Part shown: positions 1 to 6,753 of the stretch, one piece after another
Numbering within the stretch: the first letter of the stretch is position 1
Layout of the letters: every line of letters starts with the position of its first letter
Assembly: GCA_021778975.1 (NCBI GenBank)
Contig: JAJYBO010000028.1
Location: 1 to 18,517 of the forward strand
Origin: Deltaproteobacteria bacterium
GTDB taxonomy: Bacteria; Desulfobacterota; Desulfobacteria; Desulfobacterales; Desulfatirhabdiaceae
DNA: 18,517 nt
Direction: 5' to 3'
The notes under the pieces: model-generated
The model's input: the letters and a program-made list of their open reading frames with translations, nothing else
The model's database searches: none
Told to the model about the DNA's origin: nothing
Position numbers and translations under genes: made by a program

Positions 1-1
1 G

Positions 2-145
2 TCAGGCGAAAAAGGCCGCATCAACGTTTCGGAATCCACCTATCTGAAAACGAGAAACGATTTTGAATTCCAGGAACGCGGGCTTGTCCATCTCAAAAAC
101 AAAGAAAGCATGAACGCTTATTTTCTGCTTAAACCCATCTCATGA
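2..145 (+). CDS. C-terminal fragment of a class III adenylate/guanylate cyclase
   Basis: The window opens inside a gene; only the last 47 residues and the TGA stop (143-145) are visible. The peptide has a glycine-containing turn followed by INVSESTY, then a beta-rich stretch with FEFQERG, and ends in AYFLLKPIS. This is the usual end of class III nucleotide cyclase catalytic domains, where 'G.I.VS..TY' is followed by 'F..RG...LKG....TYFL'. Such domains make cAMP or cGMP from ATP or GTP, commonly fused to a sensor domain in deltaproteobacteria. The catalytic metal-binding aspartates and any sensor lie upstream of the window, so activity and input cannot be judged. The stop is 12 nt before the next start, which suggests co-transcription. 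An unrelated family with a similar tail is possible because the fragment is short. Confidence 0.6.
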   Translation, partial: SGEKGRINVSESTYLKTRNDFEFQERGLVHLKNKESMNAYFLLKPIS

Positions 146-157
146 TTCAGGCGTCCT

Positions 158-1003
158 ATGAACAAAAATCAGTTTTACGACAGACCCATATCCGTTTCGG
201 ACGGTGTTTTCTGGACCGGCGCCTACGAATCGGGCGCCGCACTCCAGTGCAATCCCTACATCGTGACGGCCAGCGGACAGGCGGTTTTGATAGATGGCGG
301 CAGTCGTTCCGATTTTGCGGCTGTGATGATGAAAATATTGCAGGCCGAAGTGGATCCGAAGCAGATTGTCGCCCTGATCTATCAGCATGCGGACCCGGAT
401 TTGTGCGGTTCTCTGTCCAATATCGTGGATATCTGTCAGAACGATTCGCTGAAGGTTTTCTCCAACAAAGGCGATACGGAATTTCTGAAATATTACATTC
501 ACAGGGAGCGCGCCCACCTGATCGAGTCCATAGACACCCATGATTTTCAGTACACATTCGGCGGACGCACCTTACAATTTCACTCGACCCCTTACGCACA
601 TTCTTCCGGAGGCTATATCACCCACGATTTGCAAACGGGAACGCTGTTTACCAGCGATCTTTTCGGAAGTTTTTCGTTCGGCGCTTTTTCACAAGAGTGG
701 GAACTGTTTCTCGAACTGCCGGAAGCATGCTTCTCCTGTACGGATTATCAGGACTGTAAGGCCGGAAAGCTCATTTGTCCGGTTTTGAACATTCTAAACT
801 TCCATAAAAAAGTGATGCCCTGCGGCAGAGCGTTGAAAAATGCCATGAGCGTTGTCAGGCGCCTGTCTCCCAAAATGATAGCACCTCAGCACGGCAGCAT
901 TATCGCCCATCAAAGAGATATCGTTTTTCTTATAGATAGACTTGAACGACTCGAAAATGTCGGTGTGGACGGCATTCCCATGTGTAATGAAGTTGATGAA
1001 TAA
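158..1003 (+). CDS. Oxygen-binding di-iron protein (ODP-like, metallo-beta-lactamase fold)
   Basis: This 281-residue protein has the metallo-beta-lactamase fold in the form used by flavodiiron and ODP proteins. Visible metal ligands are H77-x-D79-x-D81, H148 (in TPYAHSSG), D167 (in LFTSDLFG) and H245 (in APQHGSI). The H148-to-D167 spacing of 18 residues is typical of the family. Residue 82, often His in flavodiiron proteins, is Leu here, as in ODP-type members. No flavodoxin domain follows, so direct reduction of O2 to water would need an outside electron donor. Sensing or binding of O2 is the alternative, as in the Treponema ODP (known from the family). Between the D167 and H245 ligands is an insertion with four cysteines (C191, C194, C200, C207). 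ATG 158 is used; its Shine-Dalgarno is weak. The gene closely follows the cyclase fragment, so the two may form one signalling unit (inference). Confidence 0.8.
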   Translation: MNKNQFYDRPISVSDGVFWTGAYESGAALQCNPYIVTASGQAVLIDGGSRSDFAAVMMKILQAEVDPKQIVALIYQHADPDLCGSLSNIVDICQNDSLKVFSNKGDTEFLKYYIHRERAHLIESIDTHDFQYTFGGRTLQFHSTPYAHSSGGYITHDLQTGTLFTSDLFGSFSFGAFSQEWELFLELPEACFSCTDYQDCKAGKLICPVLNILNFHKKVMPCGRALKNAMSVVRRLSPKMIAPQHGSIIAHQRDIVFLIDRLERLENVGVDGIPMCNEVDE

Positions 1004-1035
1004 AATCTTTCAAGCTTTTACACATGGTCGCCGAG

Positions 1036-1069
1036 CGCGCCGCAGGGCGGGCGGAGAACCTGCGGCGCG
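1036..1069. terminator. GC-rich perfect hairpin between convergent genes
   Basis: Positions 1036-1046 and 1059-1069 form a perfect 11-bp inverted repeat (arm cgcgccgcagg) around a 12-nt loop. It lies between the stop of the ODP-like gene (1003) and the stop of alaS (1097), so it could end transcripts from both sides. There is no T-run on either strand, so classical intrinsic termination is uncertain. It may instead be a barrier to exonucleases or a rho-assisted site. Confidence 0.5.
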
Positions 1070-1096
1070 AGAAATCCGCCGACAAGCGATAAACCG

Positions 1097-3736
1097 TTAT
1101 CCTCTGGCAACCACTTCGAACACTTTTTCAAGCGCTTCGTCTATTTTATCCGGCAGCGTTCCGCCAGCCTGCGCCATGTCCGGTCTGCCGCCGCCGCTGC
1201 CGCCCACAACTGCCGATATTTCCTTGACAATGGCGCCGGCGTGAAAGCGTTTAACCATGTCTTTGGTCACCAGCGCCACCAACAAGACTTTTTCGGCGGA
1301 CACACCGCCCAGAACCACAACGCCGGATTTGATTTTATTCCGAAACTGATCCGCCATGTCCCGAAGCGCCGCCGGTGAATCCACCGAAACTTTCTTCACC
1401 AAAACGGCGACATCCCCGACCGTTCGGATTTCATCCATGGCTGTTTCCGCAGAGCCTTTCGCAATGTCCGTTTTGAGCTTTTCCACCTCTTTTTCGAGGG
1501 ATTTCTGATGGTTCAGCAATCTATCAATCCGAACCGACAGATCATCTGGCCGGATTTTTAGAAGAGTCGCGCTTTCCTGAAGCATCCGAAATGTCTTCTG
1601 GATATGATCCATCGCGGCCTTTCCGGTAAGGGCTTCGATACGCCGAACCCCGGAGGCCACACTGGCTTCCGAAACAATCTTGAATACGCCGATATTGCCG
1701 GTGCGCTGGGTGTGGGTGCCGCCGCACAGCTCCTTGCTGAAATCACCCAGTGTAATCACCCGGACCCTGTCGCCGTATTTTTCCTCAAAAAGCGCCATGG
1801 CGCCGGATTTAAAAGCGGCCTCCGCATCCATTTCCTCGATATCAACCCCGATATTGTCGCGTATTCGCTGATTGACGATCTGCTCGATTCGCTCCAGCAT
1901 ATCGGATTCCACCTGAGAAAAATGCGTAAAATCAAACCGCAGTCTTTCCGGATTGACCAGCGAACCGGCCTGCTTGACATGATCTCCCAAAACAGAGCGC
2001 AATGCCGCGTGCAGCATATGGGTGGCCGTGTGATTGCGTGCTGTGGCTTCCCTTTGATGGGTATCCACGGCCAGCATTACGGAATCCCCCTTATGAAGGC
2101 TTCCCGAAAGCACCGTTCCCTGATGGATGAGGATACCGGCCGGATCTTTGAGCGTGCCGGTAATCTGAACCCGAAGATTGGTTATAGATTCAAGGCCGGT
2201 CATGACGCCCACATCGCCAGCCTGACCGCCGGACTCTCCATAAAACGGGGTGACGGCCGTTACGATTTCGACCTTCTGACCTTCGGAAGCCTCCGGAATT
2301 TCCTGTCCCTCCATCGCCAGCACCAGCACCGTTGACGTGCAAGAGGTCTGACGATAGCCCGTGAATTCCGGCTTGACGCCTCCCGCGGCCAGTTGTTTGA
2401 AGGCGTCTCCGGCGCTCGCGAATTTAACCACAGTCCTGGACTGTGTTCGCTGGGTCGCCATGGCGGATTCAAATCCGGCCATATCCACCGTCATGCGCTC
2501 ATCCCGAATGACATCCCGCACGATATCCACCGGAAACCCGAATGTATCGTAAAGTTTGAATACCACTTCACCTGGCACCACGCTCCGTCCATTCGCCTTC
2601 ATTTCTTGAAGCGTATCGTTCAGCAGCCGGAGGCCGTTGTCGAGGGTTTCGGAAAATCGGCGCTCCTCGTTCTGAATTACATTCGCGATAAACGCGGACG
2701 CTTCCGAGAGTTCCGGATATGCCGGTTTCATCAGATCACAGACCGCTTCGGCGGTCTTGTGCAGAAAAGGACGGGCAAGGCCGATATTGCGCCCATACCG
2801 GATGGCCCTTCGCATAATCCGGCGCAGCACATAGCCCCGGCCCTCATTGGACGGCAAAACGCCGTCTCCGATCAAAAACGCGGCGGCCCGGCTGTGATCG
2901 GCAATGACCTTCATGGCCACATCGCTGTCGTGAGCCTCTCCCAAACGCTTTCCGCAAAGGGTTTCCGCCTCTTTGACAATCGGCATGATGAGATCGGTGT
3001 CATAGTTGGTGGCCACATTCTGGATGACCGATACGATGCGCTCCAGTCCCATGCCGGTGTCAATGCTGGGCCTGGGAAGTGGCGTCATCTTGCCGGTTTC
3101 GTCCCGGTTGAACTGCATGAATACCAGATTCCATATTTCCAGATACCGATCGCAATCGCATCCCGCCTGACATTCGGGCCGGCCGCAGCCGTACTTTTCA
3201 CCGCGATCTATCAGGATTTCGGAGCAGGGACCACAGGGACCGGTATCCCCCATGGCCCAAAAATTATCTTTCTCTCCGAGCCGGATAATCCTGCTTTCCG
3301 GAAGGCCGATCATTTTATGCCATAATCCATAAGCCTCGTCATCATCCAAAAATACGGAGGCGTAAAGTTTGTCCGCCGGCAGACCATAGCCATTGGTCAG
3401 CAGATCCCAGGCGAATTCGATGGCTTTTTCTTTAAAATAATCGCCGAACGAGAAATTTCCCAGCATCTCGAAAAAAGTGTGATGCCGTGCGGTATAACCC
3501 ACATTTTCCAGATCGTTATGCTTGCCGCCGGCGCGGACGCATTTCTGGGATGTTACGGCGCGCTGATACCCGCGTTTTTCCTCGCCCAGAAAGGTGCGTT
3601 TGAATTGAACCATTCCGGCATTGGTGAACAGAAGGGTCGGGTCATCCTGAGGCACCAGGGATGAACTTCTGACCTGTTGATGATGATGTTTTTTGAAATA
3701 TTCCAGAAACTGTCCGCGTATCTCGTTGCCTGTCAT
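1097..3736 (-). CDS. alaS: Alanyl-tRNA synthetase
   Basis: AlaRS charges tRNA-Ala in the cytoplasm. The 879-residue length matches full-size bacterial enzymes. The N-terminal class II catalytic core is clear: residues 1-120 carry the typical start EIRGQFLEYF, the segment TLLFTNAGMVQFK and RHHTFFEMLGNFSFGDYF. A cysteine-rich segment CGRPECQAGCDCDRY precedes EIWNLVFMQFNR. The editing domain has HTATHMLHAAL near residue 567 (HxxxH zinc/editing motif) and CGGTH near residue 671. A C-terminal DHH-associated region with a glycine-rich VVGGSGGGRPDMAQAGG ends the protein. The start ATG at 3736 is preceded by GGAG(TG) at a suitable distance. It is the last gene of the minus-strand run, 108 nt after recA, the usual recA-alaS neighbourhood in proteobacteria. 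A hairpin in the recA-alaS gap may lower or separate its expression. Confidence 0.98.
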   Translation of the reverse strand: MTGNEIRGQFLEYFKKHHHQQVRSSSLVPQDDPTLLFTNAGMVQFKRTFLGEEKRGYQRAVTSQKCVRAGGKHNDLENVGYTARHHTFFEMLGNFSFGDYFKEKAIEFAWDLLTNGYGLPADKLYASVFLDDDEAYGLWHKMIGLPESRIIRLGEKDNFWAMGDTGPCGPCSEILIDRGEKYGCGRPECQAGCDCDRYLEIWNLVFMQFNRDETGKMTPLPRPSIDTGMGLERIVSVIQNVATNYDTDLIMPIVKEAETLCGKRLGEAHDSDVAMKVIADHSRAAAFLIGDGVLPSNEGRGYVLRRIMRRAIRYGRNIGLARPFLHKTAEAVCDLMKPAYPELSEASAFIANVIQNEERRFSETLDNGLRLLNDTLQEMKANGRSVVPGEVVFKLYDTFGFPVDIVRDVIRDERMTVDMAGFESAMATQRTQSRTVVKFASAGDAFKQLAAGGVKPEFTGYRQTSCTSTVLVLAMEGQEIPEASEGQKVEIVTAVTPFYGESGGQAGDVGVMTGLESITNLRVQITGTLKDPAGILIHQGTVLSGSLHKGDSVMLAVDTHQREATARNHTATHMLHAALRSVLGDHVKQAGSLVNPERLRFDFTHFSQVESDMLERIEQIVNQRIRDNIGVDIEEMDAEAAFKSGAMALFEEKYGDRVRVITLGDFSKELCGGTHTQRTGNIGVFKIVSEASVASGVRRIEALTGKAAMDHIQKTFRMLQESATLLKIRPDDLSVRIDRLLNHQKSLEKEVEKLKTDIAKGSAETAMDEIRTVGDVAVLVKKVSVDSPAALRDMADQFRNKIKSGVVVLGGVSAEKVLLVALVTKDMVKRFHAGAIVKEISAVVGGSGGGRPDMAQAGGTLPDKIDEALEKVFEVVARG

Positions 3737-3769
3737 GGATCACTCCGCTGATTTTTTGGAAAGGATGCT

Positions 3770-3811
3770 TTGAACGGTCATAAAAGGGCATCGCCGTTTA
3801 TGGCCGTTCAA
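3770..3811 (-). terminator. Hairpin in the recA-alaS gap (terminator or attenuator candidate)
   Basis: Positions 3770-3784 and 3797-3811 form 15-bp arms with one mismatch (ttgaacggtcataaa against tttatggccgttcaa) around a 12-nt loop. It starts 33 nt after the recA stop and ends 33 nt before the alaS start. There is no clean U-tract after it on the minus strand, so partial termination or transcript processing is as likely as full termination. Confidence 0.4.
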
Positions 3812-3844
3812 CGAATTAATTGAAAAAGACAGTTGAAAACCACC

Positions 3845-4882
3845 TTAGGTCTCGGCTTTCAGAAGCGGTTCTTCTTTGACGGGACCCGTCACCAGCCCCA
3901 TATTTTCTCTGACTTTGGTCAGAATCGTCTGATATGTTTCAGGATTATCAAGAAAATAAGTTTTTACGTTTTGCCGGCCCTGTCCGATGCGTTCCCCCTG
4001 ATAGGCGTACCAGGAACCGCTTTTCTCGATGACACCCGCCTCGACCCCCATGTCTAAAAGATCGCCAGCCGCCGAAATGCCCTCCCCGTAGAGAATATCG
4101 AATTCCGCTTCCCGAAATGGCGGGGCCAGTTTATTTTTCACCACCCGAACTTTGGTGCGATATCCCGTTTGCTCCTGCGCATCCTTGATAGGGCTGGTGC
4201 GCCGGATATCGAGCCTTACGGACGCGTAAAATTTCAGGGCGTTGCCGCCCGTCGTGGTTTCGGGATTGCCGAAAACCACCCCGATCTTGGAACGGATCTG
4301 GTTGATGAAAATGACGCAGGTCATGGTCTTGCTGATGGTTCCCGTCAATTTTCTGAGCGCCTGGGACATGAGCCGCGCCTGAAGCCCCATGTGCGCATCG
4401 CCCATTTCGCCCTCGATTTCCGCACGGGGCACCAGCGCGGCCACGGAATCAATGACCACAATATCAATGGCGCCGCTGCGCACCAGCATATCGGCAATTT
4501 CCAGCGCCTGCTCTCCGGTGTCGGGCTGGGAGACCAACATTTCATCGCAGTTGACACCCAGTTTACGGGCATATATCGCGTCCAGTGCGTGTTCTGCATC
4601 AATGAACGCCGCAATTCCCCCCTGTTTCTGAGCGCTGGCGACCGCATGCAGGGCCAGCGTGGTTTTTCCGGAAGATTCCGGGCCGAAAATCTCGACGACT
4701 CGGCCGCGAGGTAGCCCCCCAACGCCCAGCGCCTTGTCCAGGGCTAACGATCCGGTGGGAATGGTTGCAACCTCCTGAACCACCCGACTTCCCAGTTTCA
4801 TGATGGACCCTTTGCCAAACTGCCGTTCTATCTGGACCATTGCCGCATCAACGGCTTTTTCCTTTTCAGGCGTTGCAGTCAT
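3845..4882 (-). CDS. recA: RecA recombinase
   Basis: RecA forms the ATP-dependent filament on single-stranded DNA for homologous recombination and triggers LexA self-cleavage. With ATG 4882 the protein has 345 residues, the normal size. Walker A is GPESSGKT (67-74), followed by FIDAEHALD, the Walker B stretch IDIVVIDSVAALVP, the loop MGDAHMGLQARLMSQALRKL, and INQIRSKIG with the L2-region NPETTTGGNALKFYAS. The C-terminal domain is intact. ATG 4882 is chosen over an in-frame GTG at 4924 because GAGGAG lies 8 nt upstream of it and the GTG overlaps the thpR stop. The gene sits 38 nt after thpR in a minus-strand run. No LexA-type palindrome was recognised in this gap or in the end of thpR. No recX is adjacent. 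Confidence 0.98.
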   Translation of the reverse strand: MTATPEKEKAVDAAMVQIERQFGKGSIMKLGSRVVQEVATIPTGSLALDKALGVGGLPRGRVVEIFGPESSGKTTLALHAVASAQKQGGIAAFIDAEHALDAIYARKLGVNCDEMLVSQPDTGEQALEIADMLVRSGAIDIVVIDSVAALVPRAEIEGEMGDAHMGLQARLMSQALRKLTGTISKTMTCVIFINQIRSKIGVVFGNPETTTGGNALKFYASVRLDIRRTSPIKDAQEQTGYRTKVRVVKNKLAPPFREAEFDILYGEGISAAGDLLDMGVEAGVIEKSGSWYAYQGERIGQGRQNVKTYFLDNPETYQTILTKVRENMGLVTGPVKEEPLLKAET

Positions 4883-4890
4883 GTGTTCAG

Positions 4891-4896
4891 CTCCTC
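4891..4896 (-). promoter_or_regulatory. Ribosome binding site of recA
   Basis: GAGGAG on the minus strand, with an 8-nt spacer to ATG 4882. It decides the recA start against the upstream in-frame GTG at 4924, which has no comparable site. Confidence 0.85.
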
Positions 4897-4920
4897 TCAA
4901 TAGTGTTTTGGTTTGCGTTT

Positions 4921-5523
4921 TCACAGTTGAACTCTTTCGACAACATCGTCAAGACACATTCGCTTCAGCGGCGCATAGACCGGACCTGAAGGGGTCAGAC
5001 GACTCTGGATCAGGTGAACCGCACTGGCCGTAAACCCGCGGTATCCTGTTGGTTCCGCTTCCCGAATGGCGCGTATCAGCAGGTCGGGGGCTATCCGCGT
5101 CTTTATTCTGCCAATCGTCAGATGAGCTTTGAAACGTCGTTCTTCCGGTTTCCACCCCCCCTGGCTGACATCGTACAACCTGTTTTCGATATCCTTCTGA
5201 AAAGCTGCCAGTCTGGCAATTTCACCGGTCAGACCCAGCCACAATATTCTGGGTCTGCGCAAATCTGGAAATACCCCCATGTCTCCGTCGGCGAGTTCAA
5301 ACGGCGTTACGCCGGTAACGGCGGCGGACAAAACATCCGCCACCCGATCTACGTCTTCCGCAGCGATGTCTCCCAAGAATTTCAGGGTCAGATGGACATT
5401 CTGCGGTTCCACCCAGCCCATATGAATCCCACGGGATTTGAACTCGTTCTGAATCCGCCGCGCCCGTTCGATAACGAATTTGGGCATCGGTATGGCGATA
5501 AACGCGCGGATCGCATCCGTCAT
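4921..5523 (-). CDS. thpR: RNA 2',3'-cyclic phosphodiesterase (2H family)
   Basis: ThpR (formerly 2'-5' RNA ligase, LigT) opens 2',3'-cyclic phosphates on RNA and can ligate tRNA halves in vitro. The protein has 200 residues from ATG 5523. The two signature HxTx motifs are present: H44-L-T46 (in NVHLTLKFLG) and H134-L-T136 (in KAHLTIGRIK), at the usual ~90-residue spacing. RAFIAIP is the typical first strand. A GTG at 5538 would add five residues and overlap the upstream stop. ATG 5523 is preferred because the family normally begins just before the AFIAI strand and an AGGTCAGG stretch precedes it. It follows the DUF39 gene by 11 nt and precedes recA by 38 nt, so it is almost certainly in one operon with both. 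Confidence 0.93.
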   Translation of the reverse strand: MTDAIRAFIAIPMPKFVIERARRIQNEFKSRGIHMGWVEPQNVHLTLKFLGDIAAEDVDRVADVLSAAVTGVTPFELADGDMGVFPDLRRPRILWLGLTGEIARLAAFQKDIENRLYDVSQGGWKPEERRFKAHLTIGRIKTRIAPDLLIRAIREAEPTGYRGFTASAVHLIQSRLTPSGPVYAPLKRMCLDDVVERVQL

Positions 5524-5534
5524 GACCTGACCTG

Positions 5535-6701
5535 TCACACCGGCAGGGTGAACTGCGGCTCTCCCAGCAGGAATTCACTGCCCGCAATCCACTTTTTGAG
5601 GGTTTCGGCAATTTCTCTGGCGCGCACCGTGCTGGACAGCGGCACAGTGGGAACATCCATGCCATTTAGCTGAATCACTCCGCTTTTGAGTTCTGCATAG
5701 CTCACCTGTCCCAGACTTCGAGAAATGCCGTTGGGGTAATCATGTCCGTAATCCAGAATCTGGGTAAAAATGTCTTCGTCCGACACGCCTGTGTATTCGG
5801 CCATATCTTCATTCAATATCGGAATCGGAATGCCGATACCCACCGCCATTGAACATCCGTATCCCAGAATACTCACCCCTACCAGCCATCGGGGACTCAT
5901 CTTTTTGAGATCGCCCATGACCCAGAGCGTTCCGGCCGGCGTCACGGGCGCCCCTTTATCCGTTCGTTTGGCGGATGGCTTGTGCTGCGTGCCATGCCAT
6001 GTCACATAGCCTTCCGCTCCGCCCAGAAATATGCGTGTTCCCAGCCCGATGGTCCGATAATAGGGGTCATTGAAAAGTGGACTCAACATGCCGGACGTGC
6101 AGTAATTGGCGTTGGCGGCCCTCGGTTTCAGGGTTCCCATGTAGGTATAGACCGTTTTTTTGGTCATGTTGACCGCGCAGTTATAGTTCTGATAGGCGTT
6201 GCGGGGATTGCACAGCACCGCATTGGGTAAAGACTGAAGCGTGATTTCCTTTTCCACATGACGGTTCGGATAACAGTCCGTACCATACGCCGTTGCTTTC
6301 AGATACACCCGTTTTCCCGCGACCAGATCCTGAATGACATGACCGCCCCCGTAGTTGAACTCGCCGGGATATACTTTGTTGAGCGGATCGTCTTCACAGG
6401 GTTCCGTAGCGCCGATATAGCAGTCCACCGCAGCAATGCCGCCGTACGCGGGCACATTGTTCAACCATACCTTCGATGCCTTGATCCCCGGGGTGGAATG
6501 CCCGAAATTAATGAACGCACCGGATGAACACATGGGCGAGAACGTTCCGGTCGTCACCACATCCACATAGCGGGCCGCCTCGACAGGCCCCTGCTCTCTG
6601 ACAATCTGAGGCATTTCCTCCGCCGTTACAACCACGACTTCGCCGGATTTGATTTTATCGTTGATTTCTTTGTAGGTCTTGACGACCTTGTATTTTTTCA
6701 T
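5535..6701 (-). CDS. DUF39-family homocysteine biosynthesis protein
   Basis: The 388-residue product matches the COG1900/DUF39 family. In methanogens and in sulfate-reducing Desulfovibrio, this family has been linked to making homocysteine from aspartate semialdehyde and sulfide (known for the family). Recognisable segments are VVTTGTFSPMCSSGAFINFGH near residues 48-68 with C58, DCYIGATEPCEDD (C94, C102), GGGHVIQDLVAGK, ATAYGTDCYP (C143), and GYGCSMAVGIGIPIPILNEDMAEYTG. Conserved cysteines in the family are thought to carry the sulfur. No CBS or ferredoxin domain is fused; the usual ferredoxin/NIL-type partner is not in the window. ATG 6701 is chosen because GGGAG lies 11-12 nt upstream. A longer frame reaching 6797 would overlap the end of the peptidase gene and adds a non-conserved, basic leader. 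Confidence 0.85.
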   Translation of the reverse strand: MKKYKVVKTYKEINDKIKSGEVVVVTAEEMPQIVREQGPVEAARYVDVVTTGTFSPMCSSGAFINFGHSTPGIKASKVWLNNVPAYGGIAAVDCYIGATEPCEDDPLNKVYPGEFNYGGGHVIQDLVAGKRVYLKATAYGTDCYPNRHVEKEITLQSLPNAVLCNPRNAYQNYNCAVNMTKKTVYTYMGTLKPRAANANYCTSGMLSPLFNDPYYRTIGLGTRIFLGGAEGYVTWHGTQHKPSAKRTDKGAPVTPAGTLWVMGDLKKMSPRWLVGVSILGYGCSMAVGIGIPIPILNEDMAEYTGVSDEDIFTQILDYGHDYPNGISRSLGQVSYAELKSGVIQLNGMDVPTVPLSSTVRAREIAETLKKWIAGSEFLLGEPQFTLPV

Positions 6702-6753
6702 AATCTTGGCATCTCCCTGATGGGGTTGGCGGAACATGTCCGCCTTACATCGC

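Noticed and set aside
2393..3325. Long plus-strand open frame (about 310 codons) opposite alaS
   Set aside because: It lies wholly antisense to the catalytic half of a clearly conserved alaS, has no recognisable motif or ribosome site, and reflects codon bias of the opposite strand.
4883..4924. GTG start at 4924 giving a 14-residue longer RecA
   Set aside because: It overlaps the thpR stop, and the strong GAGGAG site serves ATG 4882.
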